Positions 8,058 through 16,290 of a stretch of 34,129 bases of DNA are shown piece after piece; position 1 is the first letter of the stretch; each line of letters starts with the position of its first letter. The DNA is from an uncultured Gammaproteobacteria bacterium (lineage in GTDB: Bacteria > Pseudomonadota > Gammaproteobacteria > PS1 > Pseudothioglobaceae): positions 1-34,129 of the forward strand of contig CAJXHL010000010.1 of the NCBI GenBank assembly GCA_913054335.1. Reading direction: 5' to 3'. The position numbers and the translations under genes are program-made. The notes under the pieces are model-generated. The model made no database searches. It was given only the letters and a program-made list of their open reading frames with translations, and was not told the DNA's origin.

Positions 8058-8804
8058 TTATCCACCTTTGCTATTTTTCTCTTTTTCTTGAGCCCAGCTC
8101 GAAATATGGCGTTTTTTCCTCGCATCATCTGTTTGATTAAGAGTTGGCGAGAAAAATACCCCCGGCGCATGCAACATTTTTGAAATAGGAAAGATTGCAA
8201 TTAGTATAAACACCATAAAGATATGCGCCATAAAAACACCTTCGCTTGGTAATTCAGACCAATCAAGAGTAATCAACCCTTCAGTAAAACTGTAAACCAT
8301 ACCCATATCGGGATAAAAATGGGCAAAAGTCATTAGCGCACCTGTGACTGCGATCGCAATTAAAAGCAACAGCAGTAGATAATCTGAAGGAGAGGAAATG
8401 TAGCGCACTCGATCAACAAAAAAACGTCTTGCCAATAAGCCCGACAAACCAAATATGAGTGGAAAAGCCGCGTACTTCAAAGGTTCGGCTTGACGCAATA
8501 GTTCGGGTGTTTCACCTGGCCAAAAATAAGGCAAATGGCGAATAAAAAGCAACACCAAGGCCCAGTGAAACAACCAGCCAAACAACCAAGTCCATTTGCT
8601 GGCTCTGAACAAACTGGAAAACAATAAAACCTCTCGCGTCATTCTAAGGATGACGCCTAATTTCGTCAATGGTGCTGGGGCAGTAGGAATTTTGAGTGGT
8701 ACTGGCGTACTTGCGTACTGAATCACTTTTAGCGTCACACCCACCAGACACAGCGATACCGCTAGGTAGAAAAAGACAATAAATAAAATGCTCATTAGTG
8801 ACAT
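8058..8804 (-). CDS. dsrM: DsrM, haem b membrane anchor of the Dsr complex
   Basis: DsrM is a NarI-like cytochrome b subunit in the inner membrane that links DsrK to the quinone pool. The 248-residue protein has about five to six hydrophobic segments, at residues 5-27, 60-88, 108-126, 142-162 and 190-207. Candidate haem-ligand histidines lie in LFHWALVLLFIRH, TFAHFYP, MAHIFMV and KMLHAPG. The last segment matches the conserved end of the DsrM membrane domain. The tail is charged and cytoplasmic. The ATG at 8804 has AGGG nine bases upstream; a second ATG three codons later is possible. It sits between dsrC and dsrK, with stop and dsrK start 2 bases apart, so it is co-translated with dsrK. Confidence 0.92.
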   Translation of the reverse strand: MSLMSILFIVFFYLAVSLCLVGVTLKVIQYASTPVPLKIPTAPAPLTKLGVILRMTREVLLFSSLFRASKWTWLFGWLFHWALVLLFIRHLPYFWPGETPELLRQAEPLKYAAFPLIFGLSGLLARRFFVDRVRYISSPSDYLLLLLLIAIAVTGALMTFAHFYPDMGMVYSFTEGLITLDWSELPSEGVFMAHIFMVFILIAIFPISKMLHAPGVFFSPTLNQTDDARKKRHISSWAQEKEKNSKGG

Positions 8805-8818
8805 AAAGTGTAACCCTA

Positions 8819-8846
8819 GGCAAAGGACAGCATTATGTCGTTTGCC
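8819..8846. promoter_or_regulatory. Hairpin between dsrC and dsrM
   Basis: GGCAAA (8819-8824) pairs with TTTGCC (8841-8846). Inside, after one G/G mismatch, GACA (8826-8829) pairs with TGTC (8836-8839) around a six-base loop. No U-tract follows on either strand, so it is not a standard terminator. It lies 21 bases after the dsrC stop. A likely role, by inference, is protecting the 3' end of an abundant dsrC message or reducing read-through into dsrM-dsrK. Confidence 0.6.
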
Positions 8847-8867
8847 AAATTAGCGTGCCAAGGCCAA

Positions 8868-9191
8868 TTAAACACAACCCGTTGGCTTTGGTAGACCTGC
8901 AAATCGACAACCTTGTTTTGCAGGACCGTAAGGAAATAACGAATACAAATAGCGAGAATTACCCTTATCGTTGCCGAGTTTTTTGGCAATTGCTTTGGTT
9001 AAAACGCGAACGGCTGGGGCGAAATCGTATTCTTCAAAATAACCTTTTAAGAAGTTAATCACCTCCCAGTGTTCAAGGGTGAGCTCAATATCATCTTCCG
9101 CTGCCATTGCCAGCGCAATTTCCTTGCTCCAGTCCTCTATGTTTAATAGATAGCCCTCTTCATCTACTTCAGCGCCAAGTATTGCAGCCAT
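8868..9191 (-). CDS. dsrC: DsrC, sulfur-carrier protein of dissimilatory sulfur metabolism
   Basis: DsrC is a small soluble protein that carries sulfur as a persulfide or trisulfide between sulfur-relay proteins, DsrAB sulfite reductase and DsrMK. At 107 residues it has the family length. The C-terminal arm is complete: LYSLFPYGPAKQ, then Cys95 and the penultimate Cys106 in GLPKPTGCV. Presence of both cysteines separates true DsrC from TusE, which keeps only the last one. The N-terminal DEEGYLLNIEDWSKEIA and the ELTLEHWEVINFLKGYFEEY segment also fit. It is the first of dsrC-dsrM-dsrK. AAGAGA 7-12 bases upstream may be a weak ribosome site. Confidence 0.96.
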   Translation of the reverse strand: MAAILGAEVDEEGYLLNIEDWSKEIALAMAAEDDIELTLEHWEVINFLKGYFEEYDFAPAVRVLTKAIAKKLGNDKGNSRYLYSLFPYGPAKQGCRFAGLPKPTGCV

Positions 9192-9344
9192 TGTCTCTTA
9201 GTTCTCTTTGTTAATTAATAAATGGTTAATAAACATAATGCGTAAGACACGCGCAAAACGCCATCGTCCATAACGATTGATTTTACTGATGTGGCGCTTG
9301 CGGGGGAGATAAATTACAGCGCAAAAATAAGGGGTTAAAGTTGA

Positions 9345-10781
9345 CTAATTTGCTAGGTAGGCATCAACGCTTTTGGCAACACCACGACCTTCGTTAATCG
9401 CCCAAACTACAAGTGACTGGCCTCGTCGACAGTCACCTGCGGTAAAAATACCCTCTTTTGAGGATTGATACACACCGTGTTCGGCTTTATAGTTGCCTCG
9501 CCCATCGAGCTCAATTGCGGCATCGTCGCTGAGGTAGTGCTCAGGAGATAAAAATCCCATTGAAAGCAATACCAATTGCGCGTCCCAAGTTTTCTCAGTA
9601 CCAGCAATTTCTTTCAGTTGGCCATTTTCAAAAGTCACGTTAATGGTATTGATACCACTAACGTCACCGTTGCCATCCTTAACAAATGATTTGGTCAGCA
9701 GTTGGTAATGTCTTGGGTCTTTGCCAAAAACTACGGCAGCTTCCTCGTGGCCATAATCCACACGATAAACCACCGGCCACTCTGGCCAAGGATTTTGGTC
9801 TGCTCTGACAGTGGGCGGTTGACTCATCAATTCAAAATTAACAATCGATTTTGCGCCCTGTCTGAGTGACGTACCAATACAATCCGTACCTGTGTCACCA
9901 CCACCAATAACAATCACATCTTTGCCCTTTGCAGAAAACTCACCCTCATCGGTGTGGCCGTGGTCAAGAAAACTCTTGTAATTTGCCGTTAAGTAACTCA
10001 TTGCCGGGTAAATACCCTTTGCATCACGGTTATCCGCTGGCAAATCACGCGCTTTGGTTGCCCCTGTCGTCAACACGACAGCATCAAATTGCTCCTGTAA
10101 TTCAGACATGCTAATACCCTTGCCAATATCGGTACTGGTGATAAATTCAATTCCTTCAGCTCTGAGTAGGTCAACACGACGATTAACCACGTCTTTGCCT
10201 AATTTCATATTAGGGATGCCGTACATCAGCAAACCACCGATTCGATCACTACGCTCATAAACCTTTACTGTGTGACCCATCTGATTTAGCTCATCAGCAG
10301 CGGCAAGACCTGCAGGACCTGAGCCGACCACTGCAACTGTTTTACCTGAACGGCTGGTCACCTCTCTAGGAACAATCCAACCCTCTTCAAAGCCTCTATC
10401 AACAATTGCTTGTTCAATGTTTTTAATGGTTACCGCGGGATTGGTAATAGCCAAAACACATGAACCTTCGCAAGGTGCTGGGCAAACTCGCCCAGTAAAC
10501 TCTGGAAAATTATTTGTTTTGTGCAAGCGATCAAGCGCTTCACGCCATTGATCGATGTAAATCAGGTGATTCCATTCTGGAATGAGGTTATCAACTGGGC
10601 AGCCATCGGCAGACTGACAAAAAGGCACACCACAATCCATGCATCGTGCACCCTGTTGTTGGAGGTGATCAATGTCATGGACGCCGGAGAAAATTTCATC
10701 ATAGTCGTTTATACGAACTTCTACAGCGCGATAAGATTCCACTTCACGGTCAAAATCTATAAAACCCGTTACCTTACCCAT
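9345..10781 (-). CDS. gltD: Glutamate synthase small subunit (NADPH oxidoreductase), GltD
   Basis: GltD passes electrons from NADPH through FAD and [4Fe-4S] clusters to the GltB subunit, which makes glutamate from glutamine and 2-oxoglutarate. The 478 residues show the N-terminal cluster-binding domain (C47, C50, C55, C61, then C100, C104, C108 in [10 protein letters not shown]), the FAD Rossmann motif [14 protein letters not shown] near residue 152, the NADPH motif [11 protein letters not shown] near residue 293, and the closing [18 protein letters not shown]. The opening MGKVTGF is typical of the GltB/GltD pair. No gltB lies in the window. DsrL, a GltD-like protein normally found in dsr clusters, is longer (about 650 residues, with a C-terminal ferredoxin domain), so this is GltD by length. 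Confidence 0.92.
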   Translation of the reverse strand: MGKVTGFIDFDREVESYRAVEVRINDYDEIFSGVHDIDHLQQQGARCMDCGVPFCQSADGCPVDNLIPEWNHLIYIDQWREALDRLHKTNNFPEFTGRVCPAPCEGSCVLAITNPAVTIKNIEQAIVDRGFEEGWIVPREVTSRSGKTVAVVGSGPAGLAAADELNQMGHTVKVYERSDRIGGLLMYGIPNMKLGKDVVNRRVDLLRAEGIEFITSTDIGKGISMSELQEQFDAVVLTTGATKARDLPADNRDAKGIYPAMSYLTANYKSFLDHGHTDEGEFSAKGKDVIVIGGGDTGTDCIGTSLRQGAKSIVNFELMSQPPTVRADQNPWPEWPVVYRVDYGHEEAAVVFGKDPRHYQLLTKSFVKDGNGDVSGINTINVTFENGQLKEIAGTEKTWDAQLVLLSMGFLSPEHYLSDDAAIELDGRGNYKAEHGVYQSSKEGIFTAGDCRRGQSLVVWAINEGRGVAKSVDAYLAN

Positions 10782-10868
10782 TAATACTTTTTAATATTTC
10801 GCACAGCCATTGATTATGCCACAATCTCAAGCATTACTTGGTGTAATACTTCACCATAAGGAAGCAAC

Positions 10869-10891
10869 AATCATAATATGAAAGTATGATT
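10869..10891. repeat. Inverted repeat between maiA and gltD
   Basis: AATCATA (10869-10875) and TATGATT (10885-10891) form perfect 7-bp arms around nine bases. They lie 12 bases after the maiA stop and about 90 bases before gltD. No U-tract follows, so it is either an operator or a weak mRNA hairpin. Nothing else in the gap identifies it. Confidence 0.35.
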
Positions 10892-10902
10892 TTAATGAAA
10901 AT

Positions 10903-11565
10903 TTACATATTTTCAGGCTGTGCTTTAATAAAAGCAGGAAGTTGGTTGCACCTCTTCGCAATCTCAACAATCTTAGGATAGGTCGATAAATTACAATCAA
11001 AGCGATAAGCATTATAAACCTGAGGTACTAAGCAAATATCGGCTAGACTAACCTTGTTTCTATGACAGTAGTCACCTGTTTCACTCTCTTGCAGACGGTG
11101 CTCTAAAGCATCAAAGCCAACTTTAATCCAATGCTTATACCAGGTCATTTTTGATTCTTTATCCACTGACAATTCATCCTCTAAATAATTAAGCACACGC
11201 AAGTTATCAAGTGGATGTATATCACAGCCAATGAGTTGCGCTAGTGATCGAATGCGTGCTCTGCTAAAGGCTTTCTCAGACATTATCGATGGCTCAGGTT
11301 GCAGCTCCTCCAAATACTCGCAAATTGCTAGCGATTGCGTTAAGATAATATCACCCCTCTCCTCATTCTTGACAACTAGGGTTGGCACTAAGCCTTGAGG
11401 GTTTAACGCCCTGTACTCATTAGAGGCCTCTTCAGACTCAAGCAAATTAATACTTTTACTTTGATAAGCCAGCCCTTTTAAATTGAGTGTTATACGCACC
11501 CGGTAAGCAGCCGACGATCGATGATAATCGAATAAAGTGAGTGTGGCTTGTTGGTTATTAGTCAT
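10903..11565 (-). CDS. maiA: Maleylacetoacetate isomerase (zeta-class glutathione transferase)
   Basis: MaiA isomerises 4-maleylacetoacetate to 4-fumarylacetoacetate with glutathione, the step between homogentisate dioxygenase and fumarylacetoacetase. The 220 residues have an N-terminal thioredoxin-fold domain and an all-helical C-terminal domain. Family signs are the active-site loop RSSAAYRVRI (residues 16-25), NPQGLVPTLV near residue 54, and LTQSLAICEYLEE near residue 77 with the glutathione-binding Gln-Ser. The Cys of the animal S-S-C motif is Ala19 here, while the catalytic Ser is kept. Its start overlaps the fahA stop by one base (TAATG), so it is translationally coupled. It is the last gene of the phhA-hppD-hmgA-fahA-maiA block. 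Confidence 0.93.
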   Translation of the reverse strand: MTNNQQATLTLFDYHRSSAAYRVRITLNLKGLAYQSKSINLLESEEASNEYRALNPQGLVPTLVVKNEERGDIILTQSLAICEYLEELQPEPSIMSEKAFSRARIRSLAQLIGCDIHPLDNLRVLNYLEDELSVDKESKMTWYKHWIKVGFDALEHRLQESETGDYCHRNKVSLADICLVPQVYNAYRFDCNLSTYPKIVEIAKRCNQLPAFIKAQPENM

Positions 11566-12893
11566 TAGTTATTTGCTGGCAATAAAGTACCAATTACCTC
11601 ACCAAAACCAATGCGTGGTCGCTGGTTATCAATCGCTTCACACCAGCCTTTCATTATTATTGTATCGCCATCCTCTAAAAACGTTCGAGTCTCGCCATTA
11701 TCTAGTGTAATTGGGTTTTTCCCGCCACTGGTAAGTTCAATAAGAGCACCGGCTTCGCTAATATCAGGGCCTGACTGCGTGCCACTGCCTAGCAAGTCAC
11801 CCGATTGCATATTACAACCACCCACGCTGTGATGAGCAAGCATTTGTGATACCGTCCAATAAGCATGTTTAAAGTTGCTTCTCGATAATCTCTGTGGTGC
11901 ATCACCATTATCGCGCATTGTTTGCGTCTCGATGAGCACTTCCAGCTCAACATCAAAACCACCTTGTGCCCTGTTGCTCTCTGACTCCAAATATGCCACA
12001 GGTTGAGGATGGCCCTCTTCACGATGCCACGGCGCTCGATAGGGCGCTAAAGCCTCTGTGGTGATAATCCAAGGGGATATGGTTGTGGCAAAGTTTTTTG
12101 ATAAAAAAGGCCCTAGAGGTTGATACTCCCAAGCTTGAATGTCTCTTGCTGACCAATCGTTCAGCAGGCACAAACCAAATACATGATTATCAGACTCATC
12201 GATTGAGATCTGCGTACCAAGTTCATTACCTTTACCGACAAAAATACCCACTTCTAATTCATAATCCAGACGCTTGCTAGGACCAAGGGTTGGCACATCA
12301 GCATCGGGTACTTTAGTTTGGCCTACGGGTCTGGCAAATGTTTGACCAGAAACATCGATAGACGAGCTCCTGCCATGATAACCAATTGGCAGCCATTGGT
12401 AATTGGGTAGCAGTGGATTGTCCGGTCTAAACAATTTACCAATGTTGGTGGCATGATGAATCGAGGTGTAAAAATCGGTATAGTCGCCAATTTGTGCTGG
12501 CAGTTTATACTCAACTTCAGATTGTAAGATTAAGCAGCTTGAGATTTGCCTCTCTAGCGCACTGCCTTTTGTCAAACCATCTGATAACACCAATCTAAGC
12601 TTTGACCAAGCATCAACGCCCATTGACATAAATTTGTTTAAGCTGCTTTGACTGCAAGCTTTAAGACTTTTTTGCATTGACGTATTAAACAGCTTGCACT
12701 TCTCCAGCTGCGCAAGATCAACAATCGCGTCACCAATAGCAACGCCAGCTCGATAACTCTCTTTGCTGTCTTTGCGTTTAAACACAGCAAAAGGTAAGTT
12801 TTGAATGGGGAAGTCAGCATGGCCGTTAGCTGAGCTTAACCAGCTTTGTCGATTAACATCGTGGGTAGAGTTTAAGTTTGTATTTTGTATCAT
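11565..12893 (-). CDS. fahA: Fumarylacetoacetase
   Basis: FahA hydrolyses 4-fumarylacetoacetate to fumarate and acetoacetate, the last step of homogentisate degradation. It uses a metal ion and a Glu-His pair. The 442-residue length matches the eukaryote-type enzyme. Conserved segments are YTDFYTSIHHATNIGKLFRP near residue 142 with the catalytic His and metal Asp, WLPIGYHGRSSSI, a LDYELEVGIFVGKGNELG stretch with metal-ligand glutamates, LLNDWSARDIQAWEYQPLGP, and the terminal LLGSGTQSGP. Start ATG 12893 has only a weak AGAAA upstream. It lies 15 bases from the hmgA stop and is coupled to maiA by TAATG. Confidence 0.95.
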   Translation of the reverse strand: MIQNTNLNSTHDVNRQSWLSSANGHADFPIQNLPFAVFKRKDSKESYRAGVAIGDAIVDLAQLEKCKLFNTSMQKSLKACSQSSLNKFMSMGVDAWSKLRLVLSDGLTKGSALERQISSCLILQSEVEYKLPAQIGDYTDFYTSIHHATNIGKLFRPDNPLLPNYQWLPIGYHGRSSSIDVSGQTFARPVGQTKVPDADVPTLGPSKRLDYELEVGIFVGKGNELGTQISIDESDNHVFGLCLLNDWSARDIQAWEYQPLGPFLSKNFATTISPWIITTEALAPYRAPWHREEGHPQPVAYLESESNRAQGGFDVELEVLIETQTMRDNGDAPQRLSRSNFKHAYWTVSQMLAHHSVGGCNMQSGDLLGSGTQSGPDISEAGALIELTSGGKNPITLDNGETRTFLEDGDTIIMKGWCEAIDNQRPRIGFGEVIGTLLPANN

Positions 12894-12908
12894 AATTTCT
12901 TTTATTAT

Positions 12909-14219
12909 TTAGGGTTTTTTAGCATCGAAGTGGCTTTTAAGGCCTTGCCATACTTGGTGATAATCTTTTTGTCTTAAGGGACTATTAAGGGCTTTTTTGC
13001 TGACTGAGTAAGTGAGATTACTCTCAAACATAAACGCCATCGTCTTATCAAGATACTCTGGCTCTAAATCTTTATTACTGGCCTTCTCAAAAGTCTTTAC
13101 ATCGGGGCCGTGCAGGCTCATGGTGTTGTGCAAGCTAGCACCACCCGGTACAAAGCCCTCGGCTTTGGCATCATAGACACCTTCAATCAAGCCCATAAAC
13201 TCGCTCATGATATTGCGATGAAACCATGGTGGACGGAAGGTACTCTCAGCCACCATCCAACGGGGTGGGAAGATAACAAAGTCACAATTAGCCACACCCA
13301 GTCTCGAGGAAGGTGAAGTCAGCACGCTAAAGATAGAAGGATCGCAGTGATCAAAGCTAACGCTGTTAATGGTGTTAAAGCGTGTTAAATCGTATTTATA
13401 AGGGGCGTAGTTACCATGCCATGCAACCACATTAAAAGGCGAGTGATCTAAGGTTGTTTGCCACAAATGACCACCAAACTTATTAACCAAATCAAACTCA
13501 CCTAAAATATCTTCATAGTTCGCAACTGGCGTTAAAAAATCTCTAGCACTGGCCAGGCCGTTGGCGCCAATAGGCCCTAGATTAGGGAGCTCAAAAGGCG
13601 CACCGTAGTTCTCACAAACATAGCCCCTGGCAAATGTCTCTGATCCTTCCAGCTTCACCCGGAACTTTAAACCTCTAGGGATGACACAGATTTCTTTGGG
13701 GGCAAGGTCAAGCACACCCATCTCTGTGGCGATATAAAGTGTGCCTTGTTGCGGCACAATCAACATCTCACCGTCAGAATTATAGAAGTAACCACCCATA
13801 TCGCTATTAGCAACATAGCTATAAATACCGACACCAACTTGCGAAGTTACAGAGCCGTTGCCACAAATAGCAAAAAGACCTTCGATAAAATCCGTTTTCT
13901 CCGATGGATCGTTTTGCGGTTCCCAGCGCATTTGGTTGGGGTTAGTCACCACGTCAGCTGCAAGCAAGGATAGATTCGGATGATCTAAAGGCACAAAGTC
14001 TGATGCAATGACACTCGGGCGAATACGATATAACCAGCTGCGTTTGTTATGTTCTCTTGGCGCGGTAAAAGCACTGCCAGAGAACTGCTCAGCGTAGAGA
14101 CCGTAAGCGCATTTTTGCGGCGAGTTACGCCCAATAGGCAGAGCGCCAGCTAGGGCCTCGGTTTCGAAGTGATTGGCAAAACCACTTTGATATTTTCTAT
14201 CGTCTGTTTGCAAACTCAT
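12909..14219 (-). CDS. hmgA: Homogentisate 1,2-dioxygenase
   Basis: HmgA is a cytoplasmic Fe(II) dioxygenase that opens the ring of homogentisate to give 4-maleylacetoacetate. The protein is about 436 residues. Hallmarks are [19 protein letters not shown] at the N-terminus, [37 protein letters not shown], and the metal-binding region [20 protein letters not shown] with MSEFMGL, followed by [15 protein letters not shown]. The frame is open further up to a TTG at 14249, but ATG 14219 is chosen because AAGGGA lies 6 bases before it and the family N-terminus begins just after. It lies 32 bases downstream of hppD in the same operon. Confidence 0.95.
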   Translation of the reverse strand: MSLQTDDRKYQSGFANHFETEALAGALPIGRNSPQKCAYGLYAEQFSGSAFTAPREHNKRSWLYRIRPSVIASDFVPLDHPNLSLLAADVVTNPNQMRWEPQNDPSEKTDFIEGLFAICGNGSVTSQVGVGIYSYVANSDMGGYFYNSDGEMLIVPQQGTLYIATEMGVLDLAPKEICVIPRGLKFRVKLEGSETFARGYVCENYGAPFELPNLGPIGANGLASARDFLTPVANYEDILGEFDLVNKFGGHLWQTTLDHSPFNVVAWHGNYAPYKYDLTRFNTINSVSFDHCDPSIFSVLTSPSSRLGVANCDFVIFPPRWMVAESTFRPPWFHRNIMSEFMGLIEGVYDAKAEGFVPGGASLHNTMSLHGPDVKTFEKASNKDLEPEYLDKTMAFMFESNLTYSVSKKALNSPLRQKDYHQVWQGLKSHFDAKKP

Positions 14220-14251
14220 GTTAAATCCCTTGCTAATTTGATCGGTCAATT

Positions 14252-15316
14252 TTAGATGACGCCGCGTTCTTTTTGATCTTGTTCAATTGAATCAAACAAT
14301 GCCTGGAAATTGCCTTCGCCAAAACCTTCATTACCTTTACGCTGAATGATTTCAAAGAACAGTGGCCCAATGACGGTATCGGTAAAAATTTGTAATAACT
14401 TATCCTCTTCTCCAACCTTGTCAATTGCCTCGCCATCAATTAAGATTTGGTTCTTTCTCAAACGAGACACATCTTCACCATGATTTGGTAGGCGCATATC
14501 AATGCCATCAAAATAGGAATCTGGTGTTGACATAAAACTCATGCCATCAGCTCTAAGCGATTCAACTGTTTGATAAATATCATCACTTCCAAGTGCAATA
14601 TGCTGAATACCTTCACCATTGTGAATAGCCAAATACTCCGCAATTTGACTCTTATCATCAGACGATTCATTAATAGGAATGCGAATCTTTCCACAAGGAC
14701 TGGTCAACGCACGAGACTTCAAGCCTGTCAACTTACCCTTAATATCAAAATAGCGAATCTCCCTAAAATTAAATAAATCGCTGTAAAAATTAGCCCATTT
14801 ATCCATATTACCACGTTCCACATTGTGCGTCAGATGATCAATATAAGTCAAACCCTGACCAACAGGATGTTGATCAACGCCCTCAATAGGAACAAAATCA
14901 ATGTCATAAATATTAATGGCTTTATACCGATCCACTAAATATAAAAGCGAGCCACCAATACCCAGAATTGCGGGGATTTGCAATTCCATCGGGCCAGCGC
15001 CAGAAGGAATAATCTCAACACCTTTTTTCTTTAATTCATTAACAGCAAAGTTTGCATCTTCTACACGAAATGCCATTGCATTAGCACTAGGACCATGCGT
15101 CGAATAAAACTCGTGACCTTGACCTTTGGCTTCATTGTTAAGGATAAAGTTAATATCGCCTTGGCGATAAAGAGTGACATTTTTGCTTCTGTGTTTGGCA
15201 ATTGCCACAAAACCAAGCTGAATAAACAACTCTGCCAATTGTTCGGGCTTGTTTGATGCATATTCAACAAATTCAAAGCCATCTGTTTTTAGTGGATTTT
15301 CCCAAGTTTTAATCAT
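14252..15316 (-). CDS. hppD: 4-hydroxyphenylpyruvate dioxygenase
   Basis: HppD converts 4-hydroxyphenylpyruvate to homogentisate using Fe(II) and O2. The 354 residues form two vicinal-oxygen-chelate (glyoxalase-like) halves. The iron ligands are visible in the C-terminal half: His in YIDHLTHNV near residue 166, His in [12 protein letters not shown] near residue 242, and Glu in FFEIIQRKG near residue 323. The C-terminal gate helix [16 protein letters not shown] is present. GGAGAAAAAC directly precedes the ATG, a good ribosome site. It lies between phhA and hmgA. The aminotransferase that makes its substrate from tyrosine is not in this window. Confidence 0.95.
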   Translation of the reverse strand: MIKTWENPLKTDGFEFVEYASNKPEQLAELFIQLGFVAIAKHRSKNVTLYRQGDINFILNNEAKGQGHEFYSTHGPSANAMAFRVEDANFAVNELKKKGVEIIPSGAGPMELQIPAILGIGGSLLYLVDRYKAINIYDIDFVPIEGVDQHPVGQGLTYIDHLTHNVERGNMDKWANFYSDLFNFREIRYFDIKGKLTGLKSRALTSPCGKIRIPINESSDDKSQIAEYLAIHNGEGIQHIALGSDDIYQTVESLRADGMSFMSTPDSYFDGIDMRLPNHGEDVSRLRKNQILIDGEAIDKVGEEDKLLQIFTDTVIGPLFFEIIQRKGNEGFGEGNFQALFDSIEQDQKERGVI

Positions 15317-15346
15317 TGTTTTTCTCCTAATAATCTTAATAATTTG

Positions 15347-16126
15347 TTAATTCATTACAAAGAGAGGTTCTTCCATGCCCATCTCTTGTGCCGATTTGAT
15401 CGCCAACTTTACCTCGGACAAGGTCAAGTCAAACAACTGGTCAAACGATTCGATAACATAGTAAATCGGCTGATAAATATCAATGCGATAAGGCGTCCTT
15501 AAAACCTCAAGTAAATCGAATTCCTTAATAATTGGTTTGTTGCTTAAAGCGTGCTGAAGTTCGCCAATAGAGGACACTAAACCCGCACCATAAGCGCGAT
15601 TGCCGTTGGCTGTTTGGATCAAGCCAAACTCAACAGTGAACCAATATAATCTTGCCAACATGACTCTTTCCTCATTTGTTGCGCCCACCCCTGCCAAACC
15701 ATAGGTATGGGTAAAGTGCGCAAACTGAGGGTCGGTTAATAACGGCGTGTGGCCAAACACTTCATGAAAAATATCAGGCTCTTGTAGGTAATCCAGCTCC
15801 TCGCGACTTCTTATAAAGCTAGCAACAGGAAATGTCTTATTAGCCAGCAAATTAAAAAAGCGATCAAAACTAATCAATGCTGGAACCGCTGTTACCGTCC
15901 AATCAGAAATTTGCTGTATTTTTTTGCTCACTTCGTCGCACTGCGGGATACGACTGCTTGGAAACGACATCTGCTCGAGTGCATTGATATAGGAGTCACA
16001 TGCAGTATTCTTAAGCGCAGGCGTTTGTCGCTCAATTAAAGTCTGCCAAACCCTATGCTCTGACTCTGTGTAATGTATCTTGCCAAAGTCATCGGGCGTT
16101 TTTGCAAGGTAATTTGTCCTCTTCAT
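15347..16126 (-). CDS. phhA: Phenylalanine 4-monooxygenase
   Basis: PhhA hydroxylates phenylalanine to tyrosine with O2 and tetrahydropterin. At 259 residues it is the short bacterial catalytic form without a regulatory ACT domain. The 2-His-1-carboxylate iron site is H121 and H126 (IFHEVFGHTPLL) and E166 (YWFTVEFGL). Pterin-contact regions around residues 78-110 are present. It is the first gene of the aromatic degradation block and diverges from an Lrp-type regulator over 164 bp. The usual partner phhB (pterin carbinolamine dehydratase) is not adjacent. No clear Shine-Dalgarno precedes the ATG. TACAAT hexamers on the minus strand at 16146-16151 and 16154-16159 are -10 candidates. Confidence 0.95.
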   Translation of the reverse strand: MKRTNYLAKTPDDFGKIHYTESEHRVWQTLIERQTPALKNTACDSYINALEQMSFPSSRIPQCDEVSKKIQQISDWTVTAVPALISFDRFFNLLANKTFPVASFIRSREELDYLQEPDIFHEVFGHTPLLTDPQFAHFTHTYGLAGVGATNEERVMLARLYWFTVEFGLIQTANGNRAYGAGLVSSIGELQHALSNKPIIKEFDLLEVLRTPYRIDIYQPIYYVIESFDQLFDLTLSEVKLAIKSAQEMGMEEPLFVMN

Positions 16127-16180
16127 GTCAATAGGTGTTATTTGTATTGTATTATTGTAATAAATAAGCAGAGAAGAGTG

Positions 16181-16260
16181 TATGCATATTGAGCTTATTT
16201 TCCACTATATATGCAGTTTATCTGCTCATTTTATTTATTGTATGCAGTTATTTATGCATA
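16181..16260. promoter_or_regulatory. phhA-lrp intergenic operator candidate with four TATGCA motifs
   Basis: TATGCA occurs at 16181, 16210, 16241 and 16253. The first and last are extended to the palindrome TATGCATA. Starts are 29, 31 and 12 bases apart; the first two spacings are close to three helical turns. Lrp/AsnC regulators bind as multimers to phased AT-rich palindromes, so the divergent regulator is the obvious candidate binder (inference). Confidence 0.5.
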
Positions 16261-16275
16261 TATCGCTAAATAGTG

Positions 16276-16281
16276 TATAAT
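16276..16281 (+). promoter_or_regulatory. -10 element placing the lrp transcript start at its ATG
   Basis: TATAAT lies 9 bases before the ATG at 16291. Transcription would begin at about 16288-16290, leaving almost no leader. The -35 position (TATGCA at 17 bases) is poor and coincides with one of the operator motifs, so the promoter may be regulated by the protein it expresses. Confidence 0.5.
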
Positions 16282-16290
16282 CGATTTCTT

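Noticed and set aside
9192-9344. Small reading frames or a terminator in the gltD-dsrC gap
   Set aside because: Only 12-18 codon frames without ribosome sites and imperfect GCGC-type repeats are present; none is convincing.
9345-10781. Calling the GltD-like gene dsrL because of its place beside dsrC
   Set aside because: It has 478 residues with GltB-partner-type N-terminus and no C-terminal ferredoxin domain, whereas DsrL is about 650 residues. The idea is kept only as a hypothesis in the findings.
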